The position numbers were made by a program, and so were the translations under genes. Shown one piece after another: positions 45,303-53,528 of a stretch of DNA of 64,000 nt. A model generated the notes under the pieces. That model was given only the letters and a program-made list of their open reading frames with translations, did no database searches and had not been told where the DNA came from. Numbering within the stretch: the first letter of the stretch is position 1; every line of letters begins with the position of its first letter. Where the stretch lies: contig NZ_JAHLPR010000015.1 of the NCBI RefSeq assembly GCF_018918005.1, positions 1 through 64,000 on the forward strand. Direction: 5' to 3'. This DNA comes from Paenibacillus sp. MSJ-34. Lineage in GTDB: Bacteria > Bacillota > Bacilli > Paenibacillales > Paenibacillaceae.

Positions 45303-45950
45303 TTATGATTCCGCCGTTCTCAGCGTTTCCACCCATTGTAAAATTTCATCAGGCTGATGGACAATCCGCTCCGGCTCCGCCTTCTCGAGCAGGTCGACCG
45401 TATCGAAGCCCCACGAGACGGCTGCGATTTTCACGTCGCATTTTTTGCAGGCTGCGATATCTCGATGCTCGTCGCCCACATAGACGATGTCGGCCGGACG
45501 CAGCTTCGTTTTTTTCAAAAACTTGTTGATCACCTTGTCTTTTCCGAATAAATTGCTGGAGCAAATAATATCGTCAATCCATTCTTTCATGCCGTTGTTT
45601 TGCAGAAATTCTTTAATGTTCTCCTCTGCGTTCGAAGAAATAATAGCGACCTTCAGTCCCCGCCGAATCAATGATTGGATTAAATCCGGAATTCCCGCGA
45701 AGAAAGAAAGTTTGCCGATTCTTTGTCGAAAATTCGTTTGAAACTCGACGGCGAGCGAAGGCAATCGATATAACGGAACGCCCAGTCTGCGGCATTTCTC
45801 TTTTAACGACATCGAACGCAGTTGCTCGATCTCCTCTTCCTTAATCGGATCGTATCCGTATTTGGCAGCAAGCTCCTGAATCAATTCGATGACAATATTT
45901 CTAGAATCGGCTAACGTCCCGTCGAAATCGAAGACAACATACTTCACCAC
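45303..45950 (-). CDS. HAD-superfamily hydrolase, phosphoglycolate phosphatase-like
   Basis: A 215-residue HAD phosphatase with the nucleophile motif VFDFDGTLADS, a helical cap, motif II AIISSNAEENI, Lys in motif III (GKDKVINKFLKK) and motif IV YVGDEHRDIAACKKC. The family includes phosphoglycolate phosphatases, but the GDEHRDI variant leaves the substrate open. It is a single gene divergent from the LysR regulator across a 148-bp gap. Confidence 0.88.
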   Translation of the reverse strand: MVKYVVFDFDGTLADSRNIVIELIQELAAKYGYDPIKEEEIEQLRSMSLKEKCRRLGVPLYRLPSLAVEFQTNFRQRIGKLSFFAGIPDLIQSLIRRGLKVAIISSNAEENIKEFLQNNGMKEWIDDIICSSNLFGKDKVINKFLKKTKLRPADIVYVGDEHRDIAACKKCDVKIAAVSWGFDTVDLLEKAEPERIVHQPDEILQWVETLRTAES

Positions 45951-46098
45951 AGGCCTTCCTCCCCTTTCATCATAAAATGTTTGCTGCGGACAAGTACCAT
46001 TTTAACAGGTTTGCACCGCATCTGGCTACGCCGCATTGTAGCTTTATGGTAAAAAAGATACAATGGAACTACTTCAGAAACATCGGAGGGTTCAGACG

Positions 46099-47001
46099 GT
46101 GATCGTGGAAACATTAAAAGTATATGCTGCCGTTGTAGAGCACAGCCATTTTTCCCGCGCTGCCGAAGCGCTGAATATATCGCAGCCGGGCGTCAGCTTG
46201 CATATCCGCAATTTGGAAAACGAGTTCGGCGCGAAGTTGATCCATCGTTCCCCCAAATATGTAAAAGTAACGGAAGCGGGCAATATTTTGTATCAACGTG
46301 CAAAACAAATTCTCGCGCTGTACGAAGAAGCCAAGCAGCAGATTCGTTTGCTCCAGGACGTCGTAACGGGCGCGCTGAAAATCGGGGCAAGCTTTACGCT
46401 TGGCGAATATATTTTGCCCCGGGTGCTGGCGCAATTTGCCGCTTCGCACCCGCAGGTAGACGTGCAAGTGATTATCGCCAACACGGAACAGATCGCCCAA
46501 TCGGTTCACCGCGGCGAACTCGATCTCGGCCTTGTCGAAGGCCAAGTGCATTACTCGGATTTGCAAGTAAGTTATTTTATGGAGGACGAAATGCTTTTAG
46601 TGGCTCCGCCGGATCATCCTTTGACGCTGCTGCCGTCGGTTGAAGCCGGGATGCTGCAGGATCAAATATGGATTTTCCGCGAGAGCGGGTCCGGCACAAG
46701 GGCGTTTTCCGACCGCGTCCTCGAACAGTTGCAATTGCGCGCGAAGCATTCTTTCATTTTCAGCAGCAATCAAGGCGTCAAGGAAGCGGTCGCTTCGGGA
46801 CTCGGCATCTCCGTCCTGTCGCATCTCGTTGTAAACAAGGCGCTGGACGCAGGAGAAATATGCCCGATCCGAGTGAAAAGCCGGCGTTTCGTGCGCAATT
46901 GCTCGATCGTACAAGCGGCCGAGCCGTCCGAATCGCTGGCGGTCAACGTATTCGCCGATCATTTGGCCGAATTCGCCAAACGACATCAGCCGCGTCCGTA
47001 G
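46099..47001 (+). CDS. LysR-family transcriptional regulator
   Basis: A 300-residue LysR protein from GTG 46099 behind CGGAGGG; an upstream in-frame start is less well placed. The N-terminal winged HTH is clear (HSHFSRAAEALNISQPGVSLHIRNLENEFGAKLIHR), followed by the helical linker and a substrate-binding domain (about 90-295; LKIGASFTLGEYILPRVLAQF, DLGLVEGQV). The closest known groups are CysL/CbbR-like regulators. It lies divergent from the HAD phosphatase and overlaps the convergent UDG gene by 16 bp. Confidence 0.92.
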   Translation: MIVETLKVYAAVVEHSHFSRAAEALNISQPGVSLHIRNLENEFGAKLIHRSPKYVKVTEAGNILYQRAKQILALYEEAKQQIRLLQDVVTGALKIGASFTLGEYILPRVLAQFAASHPQVDVQVIIANTEQIAQSVHRGELDLGLVEGQVHYSDLQVSYFMEDEMLLVAPPDHPLTLLPSVEAGMLQDQIWIFRESGSGTRAFSDRVLEQLQLRAKHSFIFSSNQGVKEAVASGLGISVLSHLVVNKALDAGEICPIRVKSRRFVRNCSIVQAAEPSESLAVNVFADHLAEFAKRHQPRP

Positions 47002-47552
47002 TATGCGGCGACACGCCGCCAGTCTTCCAAGAAGTACGGCATGAGATTCGGCCTGCGGCGGACGGCGAGAGGGTGATACGAAACCGTAGTCGGAACGCCG
47101 CGCACCTCGGTCCACGTTCCGCGAAGCGTTCGTACGTCGGCATCCGGATTTTCCAAATAGGATTGTGCGGCCACATTGCCCAAACAGAGCGCCAACTGCG
47201 GCTTCTTCGCCATTTCCTGCTCTTTCATGTGCTGCATGCAGATCGCGCGCGCTTTCGGCTTATCATATTTTCTTCTCGGGCGGCATTTCAGTACATAAGT
47301 CACATACAGGTCGTTCTGCGCAAACCCTGCTTCGTAAGCGGCATATTGCAGCGTTTGTCTGGTGCCGCAGACGTAAGGGTTGCCTTCGCGGTCCTCCCGT
47401 TCCCCGGGATTATCCAATATAATCCATATCGGAGCGTCCGGATTGCCTTCTCCCCAAACGACTCGGGAACGTTGACAGGCAAGCTCGCACTTCCGGCAAT
47501 GGACGGCTTCTACCGGAGGCGGATCCTCGGGCCAAACGGTCGGTTGAAACAA
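46986..47552 (-). CDS. uracil-DNA glycosylase family protein (iron-sulfur type)
   Basis: A 188-residue protein of the family 4/5-like UDG class. N-terminal Cys pair CRKCELACQRS, VVWGEGNPDAPIWIILDNPGE (the glycosylase water-activating loop GEGxPxxP-type) and VLKCRPRRKY provide the [4Fe-4S] ligands. The C-terminal YHPLAVRRRP carries the leucine/His loop. It removes uracil from DNA in base excision repair. The ending overlaps the convergent LysR gene by 16 bp. Confidence 0.85.
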   Translation of the reverse strand: MFQPTVWPEDPPPVEAVHCRKCELACQRSRVVWGEGNPDAPIWIILDNPGEREDREGNPYVCGTRQTLQYAAYEAGFAQNDLYVTYVLKCRPRRKYDKPKARAICMQHMKEQEMAKKPQLALCLGNVAAQSYLENPDADVRTLRGTWTEVRGVPTTVSYHPLAVRRRPNLMPYFLEDWRRVAAYYGRG

Positions 47553-47603
47553 CGGCTTTCGCCTCCTTATGGCAGATCGTGTTAACCGTAGTTTCTCCCG
47601 AGG

Positions 47604-48092
47604 CTACCTTAGATGATCCAACAGCTTTGCCGCAAACTTTTCCAAATATATGCGGTCGGCCTCTTGAAAGCGGCCTTCGATCGGGCTGTCGATATCCAAT
47701 ACTCCAATCACCTTGCCGTCTTTTATTAATGGGACGACGATTTCGGAACGGGATGCGGCGTCGCAGGCGATATGTCCGGGAAACGCATGGACATCGGCCA
47801 CAACGATCGTCTCGGCCTTGGCCGCCGCCGTTCCGCACACGCCTTTGCCGTAAGGAATACGAACGCAAGCGGGCAAGCCTTGGAACGGACCTAGCACCAA
47901 TTCGCCGCTATCGTCTTCCGTCAAATAAAAACCGACCCAATTCACTTCGTTTAAAAATTGGTTCAGCAGCGCCGAGGCGTTGGCCAGGTTGGCGATCAGG
48001 CTCGTCTCGCCTTCCAGCAACGCGTCCAACTGCCGCAGCAGCGTCTCGTAATTGTCTTCCAAACTGCCTGTATATTGCAACGATTGAAACAT
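47604..48092 (-). CDS. free methionine-(R)-sulfoxide reductase (GAF domain)
   Basis: A 162-residue GAF-domain enzyme from ATG 48090-48092, with AGAGGTG 5-6 bp upstream. The catalytic cysteines of the fRMsr type are visible: CVRIPYGKGVCGTA and HIACDAASRSEIVVP; the fold includes NWVGFYLTEDD and GVLDIDSP. It reduces free methionine-R-sulfoxide, a response to oxidative stress. Distance and orientation give no operon partner. Confidence 0.9.
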   Translation of the reverse strand: MFQSLQYTGSLEDNYETLLRQLDALLEGETSLIANLANASALLNQFLNEVNWVGFYLTEDDSGELVLGPFQGLPACVRIPYGKGVCGTAAAKAETIVVADVHAFPGHIACDAASRSEIVVPLIKDGKVIGVLDIDSPIEGRFQEADRIYLEKFAAKLLDHLR

Positions 48093-48256
48093 TCGATTCA
48101 CCTCTTCGGTCACGGGTACGTATTCGCAAATGCATTGCTGCTAATCATTATATAGAATGGGAAAGTCGTTGTATATTCATAAATAAAATACGTGTTCAAA
48201 AAGTCAACTTGATCAGGAGAGGACTTTTAGAATAACCTCTAAAGGAGATTTTCCAA

Positions 48257-48475
48257 GTGGATAACATGCCGAAACTGTTAATCATCGCAGGTATTGTCTT
48301 GATCGTGATCGGGGCCGTCTGGGCATTTGGCGGCAAATGGCTGCAATTCGGTCGGCTTCCGGGGGACATTGTCGTCGAGAAGGAAAATTTTAAATTTTAT
48401 TTCCCAATCGTGACTTGCATTGTGATTAGCGTTGTCGCTTCGATCGTGATGTACCTGTTTCGATTGTTTAAATAA
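48257..48475 (+). CDS. DUF2905-family small membrane protein
   Basis: A 72-residue protein with two membrane helices (LLIIAGIVLIVIGAVWAFG and IVTCIVISVVASIVMYLF) joined by the conserved DUF2905 segment KWLQFGRLPGDIVVEKENFKFYFP. The GTG at 48257 follows AAAGGAG; ATG 48266 is an alternative. The family is widespread in Bacillales and has no known function. Confidence 0.88.
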   Translation: MDNMPKLLIIAGIVLIVIGAVWAFGGKWLQFGRLPGDIVVEKENFKFYFPIVTCIVISVVASIVMYLFRLFK

Positions 48476-48683
48476 GAGGACAGCCGATTCCATAATCAGG
48501 TTAGCGTCCCCAAAGAGAGCCTCGATTCGTTGGGATAGTTTTGGCGTGGAGAACGTAACGTAGCAGGAAATGAGTAAGGAGTTTCTGTGAAACATACGGA
48601 ATCAGGGCGAGTCGCCGATTTGTGTATGAAATTTCGTATTAAATCGTGTGACTCGATCCAGGATGCAGCACATTCCTCCACAG
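48476..48683. repeat. dispersed repeat unit flanking the IS3 element, left side
   Basis: The stretch 48590-48680 (GTGTATGAAATTTCGTATTAAATCG, GGATGCAGCACATTCC) resembles a diverged unit of the 103-bp family and the sequence right of the IS at 50060-50210. Both share AATTTGTGTATGA and GGATGCAGCACATTC. No gene is seen between the DUF2905 stop and the IS. Confidence 0.55.
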
Positions 48684-48750
48684 CCCCCTAATTAAGTTGG
48701 AGTCCTCCACCACGAAAATGTACACTTAGTACATGAGGAGGACGAACTCA

Positions 48751-49065
48751 ATGGGAAAAATGTCTGAGCAGAGAGAGAAGGCTGCACAAGAGGTCTTGTC
48801 TGGCATTAAGGCAGCTGTTGTTGCCAGAAAATATGGTGTTACTCCCGGTACGGTGAATCAATGGGTAAGGGATTATCGAGAACAGCATGGCGAACAAGAT
48901 CATCCCTATCCCCAGGAGCAGGCTGAAGAAATGAAGCGCCTTCTCGAGATCGAGAAGAAATACGAGAAGGCAGTCAAGATGCTGGGAGAAAAGGATCTAG
49001 AGATCGAGATCCTACGTGAGTTGCTAAAAAAGCCAACCCCTGCTTATCCGAAAAATTCAAGATAG
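48751..49065 (+). CDS. IS3 transposase OrfA
   Basis: A 104-residue HTH protein from ATG 48751 (GAGGAGG upstream). The helix-turn-helix lies at ARKYGVTPGTVNQWVRDYREQ, and a leucine-zipper-like region at the C-terminus (EIEKKYEKAVKMLGEKDLEIEILRELLKK) mediates multimers. Translation can slip at 49026-49032 to produce the OrfAB transposase. Confidence 0.9.
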   Translation: MGKMSEQREKAAQEVLSGIKAAVVARKYGVTPGTVNQWVRDYREQHGEQDHPYPQEQAEEMKRLLEIEKKYEKAVKMLGEKDLEIEILRELLKKPTPAYPKNSR

Positions 49066-49103
49066 CCGACACGTTCATTAAGCAGGGTAACCCAGCAGTC
49101 CTT

Positions 49104-50006
49104 GTGCTGCGCATCATTGGGTTGGCTGAGTCAACTTACTATGACCGCATGAAACGCATGTCACAGCAGCCCCTACAGGCAGCTCAAAGTGGGCGCGGAA
49201 GACCCGTACCGGGTTATTCCTTTACGGAGTCTGGGGAGAAAATCAGTGACGAGCAGATCCAGGAATGGCTTCTTGAGCTGATTTCTGGAGAAGAGCACGT
49301 GTACGGTTACAAACTGCTTGCGGAATGTTTGTGGAACCAGTATAGGTTGAAGTTAAATCACAAGAAGAGCTATCGGCTGTGTAAGGAGCTAGACATCCTA
49401 CAGCCGCAGCGTCAGAAGCGCTTCAAGCATCCTCGGAAACTGCCAGAGAACCGAGTCATTACGGGACCTAACCAGCTCTGGCAGATGGACATTAAATATG
49501 GTTACGTCGCTGGTCGCGATAGGCATTTCTTCGTGCTGAGCATTATCGATGTATTTACCCGTGTCATTGTCGGCTACTACAGAGGATCGTCGTGTGAGGC
49601 CAAGCATGCCTGTCAGACGCTTGGGAGAGCAATAAGCAGCTACTGTAAAGCTCAAGATGACTCCCCCGTAGTACGCACCGACAATGGGCCACAGTTCGTA
49701 AGTCACCTTTTCGGAGACATGTGTGAAAACTGGGAGATCACTCACGAACGCATTCCACCAAGAACGCCGGATCTAAATGCTTTTATTGAATCATTCCACA
49801 GTATTTTAGAACGAGATGTTTTCAACAAAGAAGAGTTCGCAACGTTCGAAGAGGCTTACGCAGCTGTGGACCGATACATGGACTTCTACAACAACCGAAG
49901 AATGCACACAAGCCTTCGAAGAATGCCACCGGTTAAGTTTGCAGAATGGGTAATGCGTTTAAATGACCGGTCAAATTTCTTCTGGCCGAGAAAGAACGTG
50001 AAATAA
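49104..50006 (+). CDS. IS3 transposase OrfB (integrase core)
   Basis: A 300-residue DDE recombinase; the frame is open upstream to the slippery site, and the functional form is the OrfAB fusion made by -1 frameshifting at 49026-49032. The HTH_21 region (EEHVYGYKLLAECLWNQYRLKLNHKKSYRLCKELDIL) precedes the rve core with catalytic Asp in QMDIKYG, Asp in RTDNGPQF and Glu in NAFIESFH, 35 residues after the second Asp. Typical of the IS150/IS2 groups. Confidence 0.92.
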   Translation: MLRIIGLAESTYYDRMKRMSQQPLQAAQSGRGRPVPGYSFTESGEKISDEQIQEWLLELISGEEHVYGYKLLAECLWNQYRLKLNHKKSYRLCKELDILQPQRQKRFKHPRKLPENRVITGPNQLWQMDIKYGYVAGRDRHFFVLSIIDVFTRVIVGYYRGSSCEAKHACQTLGRAISSYCKAQDDSPVVRTDNGPQFVSHLFGDMCENWEITHERIPPRTPDLNAFIESFHSILERDVFNKEEFATFEEAYAAVDRYMDFYNNRRMHTSLRRMPPVKFAEWVMRLNDRSNFFWPRKNVK

Positions 50007-50061
50007 AGATTATAACTACGTCATGAGTCGGTTTTATACGGAAGACTCCGGAATTAGGGGG

Positions 50062-50429
50062 TCGCACCGATTCCGTACGATTTTTCGTACAAATCTACAG
50101 AATGAGGGCTCGCATCGCCAATTTGTGTATGATTATTCGATTAAAATCGACCAGTTCCATTCGGATGCAGCACATTCTATACGATTTTTCACACAAACGT
50201 GTGGCGCTTGAGGCGGTCCGAGGGAAAGTTGTTGCACCTGGCGTGAAAACGAAAGCCCGACCGGTCTATATGGTATTGCAAATTTTACCTACAACTGGTC
50301 GTTCCGTTGTACATTCGATGCGAGGTTAATGCCGTTTTTCATATCCGATTCAAATCTCTCGGTTGTTGTAGTATACTTCACTATACTCGTCTGTAATAAT
50401 AGAATTTCAATAGAACGGAGGTTTTACTT
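50062..50429. other. intergenic stretch with inverted copy of the 103-bp family hairpin
   Basis: CGTACGATTTTTCGTAC near 50076 is the reverse complement of the hairpin that starts each unit at 4877-5333. A second hairpin-like ATACGATTTTTCACAC lies near 50178. The remainder leads to the LOG gene with ACGGAGG before its ATG. No gene is visible. Confidence 0.55.
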
Positions 50430-51002
50430 ATGAAACGTATATGCGTATTTGCCGGTTCCAACGCGGGGAGTGCGCCCGAATATGCGCAAGCCGCGCAGAG
50501 GCTGGGTCAAGAACTGGCTGCCCGAAATATAGAGTTGGTGTATGGTGGCTCGAAAATGGGGCTTATGGGTATCGTCGCCAATACGGTGATGGAAAGCGGC
50601 GGCAAAGCGATCGGCGTTATGCCGAAAGGCTTGTTTGCCGGCGAAATGGTTCACGGCGGGCTATCCGAGTTGCACGAAGTGGACGATATGCATCAGCGCA
50701 AGGCGTTAATGACCGAACTGTCCGATGCCTTCATCTCCTTGCCCGGCGGGCTTGGGACATTCGAGGAACTGTTCGAGGCGCTTAGCTGGTCCCAACTGGG
50801 CATCCATCGAAAGCCGGTCGGATTATTGAACGTCAACCAATTCTACACCCCACTGTCCGCCTTGATATCGCATGCGATTCAAGCCGGGTTCGCCCGGCAG
50901 TCGAATATGGACTTATTCGTGATGGAGGAACGTCCCGCGGAATTGGTCGAAAGCTTATTGCATTTCAAGCGGCCGCAGCAAGAAAACAAGTGGGGCAAGT
51001 AG
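50430..51002 (+). CDS. LOG-family (TIGR00730) Rossmann-fold protein
   Basis: A 190-residue cytokinin-riboside-monophosphate phosphoribohydrolase-like protein. Diagnostic features are CVFAGSNAGSAPEYAQAAQRLGQELA near the N-terminus, LVYGGSKMGLMG, and the active-site motif PGGLGTFEELFE. Members release bases from nucleoside monophosphates. A 43-bp stretch covering the end of this gene and the following bases (50968-51010) is repeated at 61393-61434, on the far side of the catabolic island. Confidence 0.9.
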   Translation: MKRICVFAGSNAGSAPEYAQAAQRLGQELAARNIELVYGGSKMGLMGIVANTVMESGGKAIGVMPKGLFAGEMVHGGLSELHEVDDMHQRKALMTELSDAFISLPGGLGTFEELFEALSWSQLGIHRKPVGLLNVNQFYTPLSALISHAIQAGFARQSNMDLFVMEERPAELVESLLHFKRPQQENKWGK

Positions 51003-51225
51003 CAGTTTGCCGCTGCCGCCACTGGCGTTGGCGTTGCATTGACAAAAGCTGCGGATTCGAGTTCATGCAAGTTGTCATGCGCAATGGGCCGGCAACTTAC
51101 AGCGGCGAGAATGCCAATTGCTGTAAAAAGAGTCGAGTTCATGATACCGCTGGGACTGACGACCCGTCGGGCGGGCTAACGAAACGTAAACACGCTGATC
51201 GTCTGTCAATCGCCTTGTTGCTGGT

Positions 51226-51360
51226 GTAACGAAACTGAAACACGCTGATGAGGGCAAAAAGTCGGTAAAACCGCCGATTTCCAATCAATAACGATTTGTA
51301 CATTCGTTAGAATGACGACGTCTCCATTTTGGGCCCATAAGGATTATGAGTTTCGTTAGC
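51226..51360 (-). repeat. 136-bp MITE-like element, copy B
   Basis: Reverse-complement counterpart of 16228-16363: its outer end is GTTTCGTTAGC at 51350-51360, and GTAACGAAAC lies at the inner end. Shared inner blocks include CACGCTGATGAGGG, CCGATTTCCAATCAATAACGAT and ATAAGGATTATGAG. A partial further copy of the end (GCTAACGAAACGTAAACACGC) lies just upstream near 51175. Confidence 0.7.
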
Positions 51361-51502
51361 ACTAGCTGCACAATTGCAGGCTTTCTGAATGAAAGGCGCT
51401 TCATACCTGGCTTTTCTTTCCCGCTGGCTGGGGCGGAATGGTTGCAAAGATGACTGCACTGTTTCGTCATCCTAGCCCGTTTAGATTGATGCAACGCTAG
51501 TG

Positions 51503-51692
51503 GACTGCCATTGGATTTTGTCCAATGAAAATCCGCACCACCCCCTGAGAAACAGCTTTCCATTGGAATTCATCCAACGGAAAGCTTTTTTTCTCCCGAT
51601 TTTCCTCGTCTGAGTCGAATTTCATTGGATGAAATCCAATGAAATGACATTCCAGCTACGGAACAGCAAGATTCCATTGGATGAAATCCAAC
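51503..51692. repeat. island-flanking direct repeat, left copy (about 190 bp)
   Basis: Matches 61435-61623 over about 190 bp with two mismatches seen (AACAGC/AACCGC and CCAATGAAAT/CCAATCAAAT). It contains four ATTGGA/TCCAAT-type palindromes, for example at 51510, 51561, 51623 and 51675. Similarity stops abruptly at CCAAC at the right end. The dhaL gene begins the island 33 bp further. Confidence 0.9.
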
Positions 51693-51724
51693 GAAGCGGT
51701 GGGTTTATTCTAATTCCCGCATGA

Positions 51725-52375
51725 TTATGCCCCGTCAAGCGAGCTTACATAGTCGGCAAATCCGCGAAAAAACAGCGCACCCACCGTCGCTCCCGGGTCC
51801 CGGTGACCGATCGATTTCTCTAGATACCTTCCCGCGCGCCCATGTTGAGACTCCATGCCGATCGTTCGTTCCATGCCTTGCTCCGCGGCGGCGGATGCGG
51901 CTTCGACGGCTTCGGCCAAAGACGATCCGTTGGCGCTAGCGCGCCGGAACGCTTCCGTTGCAGGAACGATTGCGTCCAGAATCGTTTTATCTCCTACCTT
52001 GGCTTTGCCCCTATTCATAATCCCTTCGGACATCGCTTGAAACCATAGTTCCAGATCTTCGGCCGTCACCTCGTTTTTACCGCGAAGCGCTTGACCTGCG
52101 CGGAACAGCGCCGACGCCATGAGCGTTCCCATCGTCGAAGCCGCCTTCTCCCCCATAATCGCTCCGCTTTCCATCAAGATCGAACCGATGTCGCCGCTTG
52201 GGCGATCGGCAAATCCTTCGATAACGTGCCGGAAGCCTTTGGACATAGTCAATCCGATGTCGCCGTCTCCCAATGTTCCGTCGAGTTGGCAAAGGTAATC
52301 TTTGTTCTCGTCCATTATACGGCCGATTTCCCGAATTATGTTTTTGACATGCTCGCAGTTCAAAGAACGAATCAT
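51725..52375 (-). CDS. dihydroxyacetone-kinase-like subunit L (variant motif)
   Basis: A 216-residue DhaL-type nucleotide-binding helical barrel. The Mg-ATP-binding aspartates are visible as CQLDGTLGDGDIGLTM; the motif reads GDGDIG where classical DhaL has GDGDHG. SILMESGAIMGEKAASTMGTL, KVGDKTILDAIVPATEAF, GRAGRYLEKSIGHRDPGA are family blocks. It is the last gene of the operon, 99 bp after dhaK. The variant motif, together with that of the K subunit, points to a ketose other than dihydroxyacetone. No DhaM/PTS subunit is near, so ATP is the probable donor. Confidence 0.85.
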   Translation of the reverse strand: MIRSLNCEHVKNIIREIGRIMDENKDYLCQLDGTLGDGDIGLTMSKGFRHVIEGFADRPSGDIGSILMESGAIMGEKAASTMGTLMASALFRAGQALRGKNEVTAEDLELWFQAMSEGIMNRGKAKVGDKTILDAIVPATEAFRRASANGSSLAEAVEAASAAAEQGMERTIGMESQHGRAGRYLEKSIGHRDPGATVGALFFRGFADYVSSLDGA

Positions 52376-52474
52376 CTGAAAGCCTCCTTACAGCTTTGTG
52401 AATTGAAACGCGAATTGCGACTTCCCCGTTGCCTCATCGCATGCCGAACCATTATGCAACGCATTCGCTAAGCT

Positions 52475-53485
52475 CTAATTAAAATATATCGGAAAGGAAA
52501 CGTCCAACAACGGCCCCAATTCTTCATCCAATTTCAACACGGATACAGACAATCCCGCCATTTCCAATGAAGTCGCCACTTCGCCCACATACGATTTATG
52601 GACGAAAACCCCTTGCTCTCCCAGCCAATGATATACTTTCCGGTGAATAATATATAATTCTTCCGGCGGCGTGGCGCCTAAGCCGTTGATCAATACCGAC
52701 ACTCTATCTCCCGACTCCAGCGCAAGGTCGTCGAATATGCGTGAGACCAGTTGCTGCGCGATATCGTCGGCGGATTGGATTTCTCCCTTGAACAAACCGG
52801 GCTCGCCGTGAATGCCCATCCCGATTTCCATCTCGCCGACTCCAATCTGAAAGCTCGCCTTTCCGACGGCCGGCAATATGCAAGGAGACAAAGCGACCCC
52901 AATCGTTCGCACATTCGCGTTCGCCTTCTCGGCAATGCGTTTCACCTCGTCCAATCCGGCCCCTTGCTCGGCTTTGGCGGCAGCCAGCTTGTACAAATAA
53001 AACAATCCGGCCACGCCGCGGCGCTGGCTTTCCCTGCCTTTGGGCATCGACGCCGCATCGTCGGTTGCAACCACGGATTCTACGCGAATCCCTTCGGCAT
53101 CGGCCATTTCCGCAGCCATATCGAAATTCATAACATCTCCGCCGTAATTGCCGTAAATGTACAGCACTCCGGCTCCGCCGTCAACGGCACGAGTCGCGTC
53201 GAGCATTTGTTTGGGACTGGGGGACGCGAATACGTCGCCGACCGCGACGCCGTCGATCTTCCCGACGCCCACATAACCAAGAAATAAAGGAAGATGTCCC
53301 GAACCCCCTCCCGTAACGATAGCCACCTTGCCCTGCCTGGGCGCATCCGCCCGCACAATGGCGCGATTGTCGCTGCGGACGCTTTTGACTTCGGCCGGGT
53401 GAGCCAGCAAATAACCTTCCAACATTTCATCCACCATACGCTCGGGATCGTTTATAAATTTTTTCATTTTCGCTTTTTCCGTCAT
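52475..53485 (-). CDS. dihydroxyacetone-kinase-like subunit K (variant motif)
   Basis: A 336-residue DhaK-type subunit that binds the ketose through a hemiaminal on His226 (GIHGEPG). GGGSGH64 and GNYGGDVMNF (Asp117) give the remaining catalytic set. After GGGSGH the protein reads LPLFLGYVG, where classical DhaK has EPxHxGYVG. The same change occurs, from memory, in erythrulose-kinase-like relatives. It lies 43 bp downstream of the aldolase gene. The product would be a ketose phosphate entering central metabolism. The exact substrate is inference. Confidence 0.87.
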   Translation of the reverse strand: MTEKAKMKKFINDPERMVDEMLEGYLLAHPAEVKSVRSDNRAIVRADAPRQGKVAIVTGGGSGHLPLFLGYVGVGKIDGVAVGDVFASPSPKQMLDATRAVDGGAGVLYIYGNYGGDVMNFDMAAEMADAEGIRVESVVATDDAASMPKGRESQRRGVAGLFYLYKLAAAKAEQGAGLDEVKRIAEKANANVRTIGVALSPCILPAVGKASFQIGVGEMEIGMGIHGEPGLFKGEIQSADDIAQQLVSRIFDDLALESGDRVSVLINGLGATPPEELYIIHRKVYHWLGEQGVFVHKSYVGEVATSLEMAGLSVSVLKLDEELGPLLDVSFPIYFN

Positions 53486-53528
53486 CTATCCCTGCCTCCA
53501 ATCCGATTTATCAATACCTTCTGGGCCG

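Larger units (their letters stand above)
48684..50061 (+). mobile_element. IS3-family insertion sequence (about 1.38 kb)
   Basis: The element carries orfA and orfB in overlapping frames. Imperfect ends are CCCCCTAATT-N5-GGAGTCCTCC on the left and its inverse, GGAAGACTCC-N2-AATTAGGGGG, on the right. No target duplication was established, so exact ends are uncertain. An A_AAA_AAG slippery heptamer at 49026-49032 in the orfA frame gives a -1 shift into the orfB frame. Both frames are intact, so the element looks potentially active. It sits inside a dispersed intergenic repeat. Confidence 0.85.
51003..51724. other. 722-bp spacer at the left edge of the island
   Basis: No gene. It holds a 136-bp MITE-like element in minus orientation with a partial extra end (51173-51201 and 51226-51360), and the left copy of the 190-bp island-flanking repeat (51503-51692). 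The dhaL stop is 33 bp beyond that repeat. Confidence 0.7.

Noticed and set aside
48733-50006. Two separate genes of unknown function
   Set aside because: HTH plus DDE residues, phase-correct A_AAA_AAG and end repeats show one IS3-family element.
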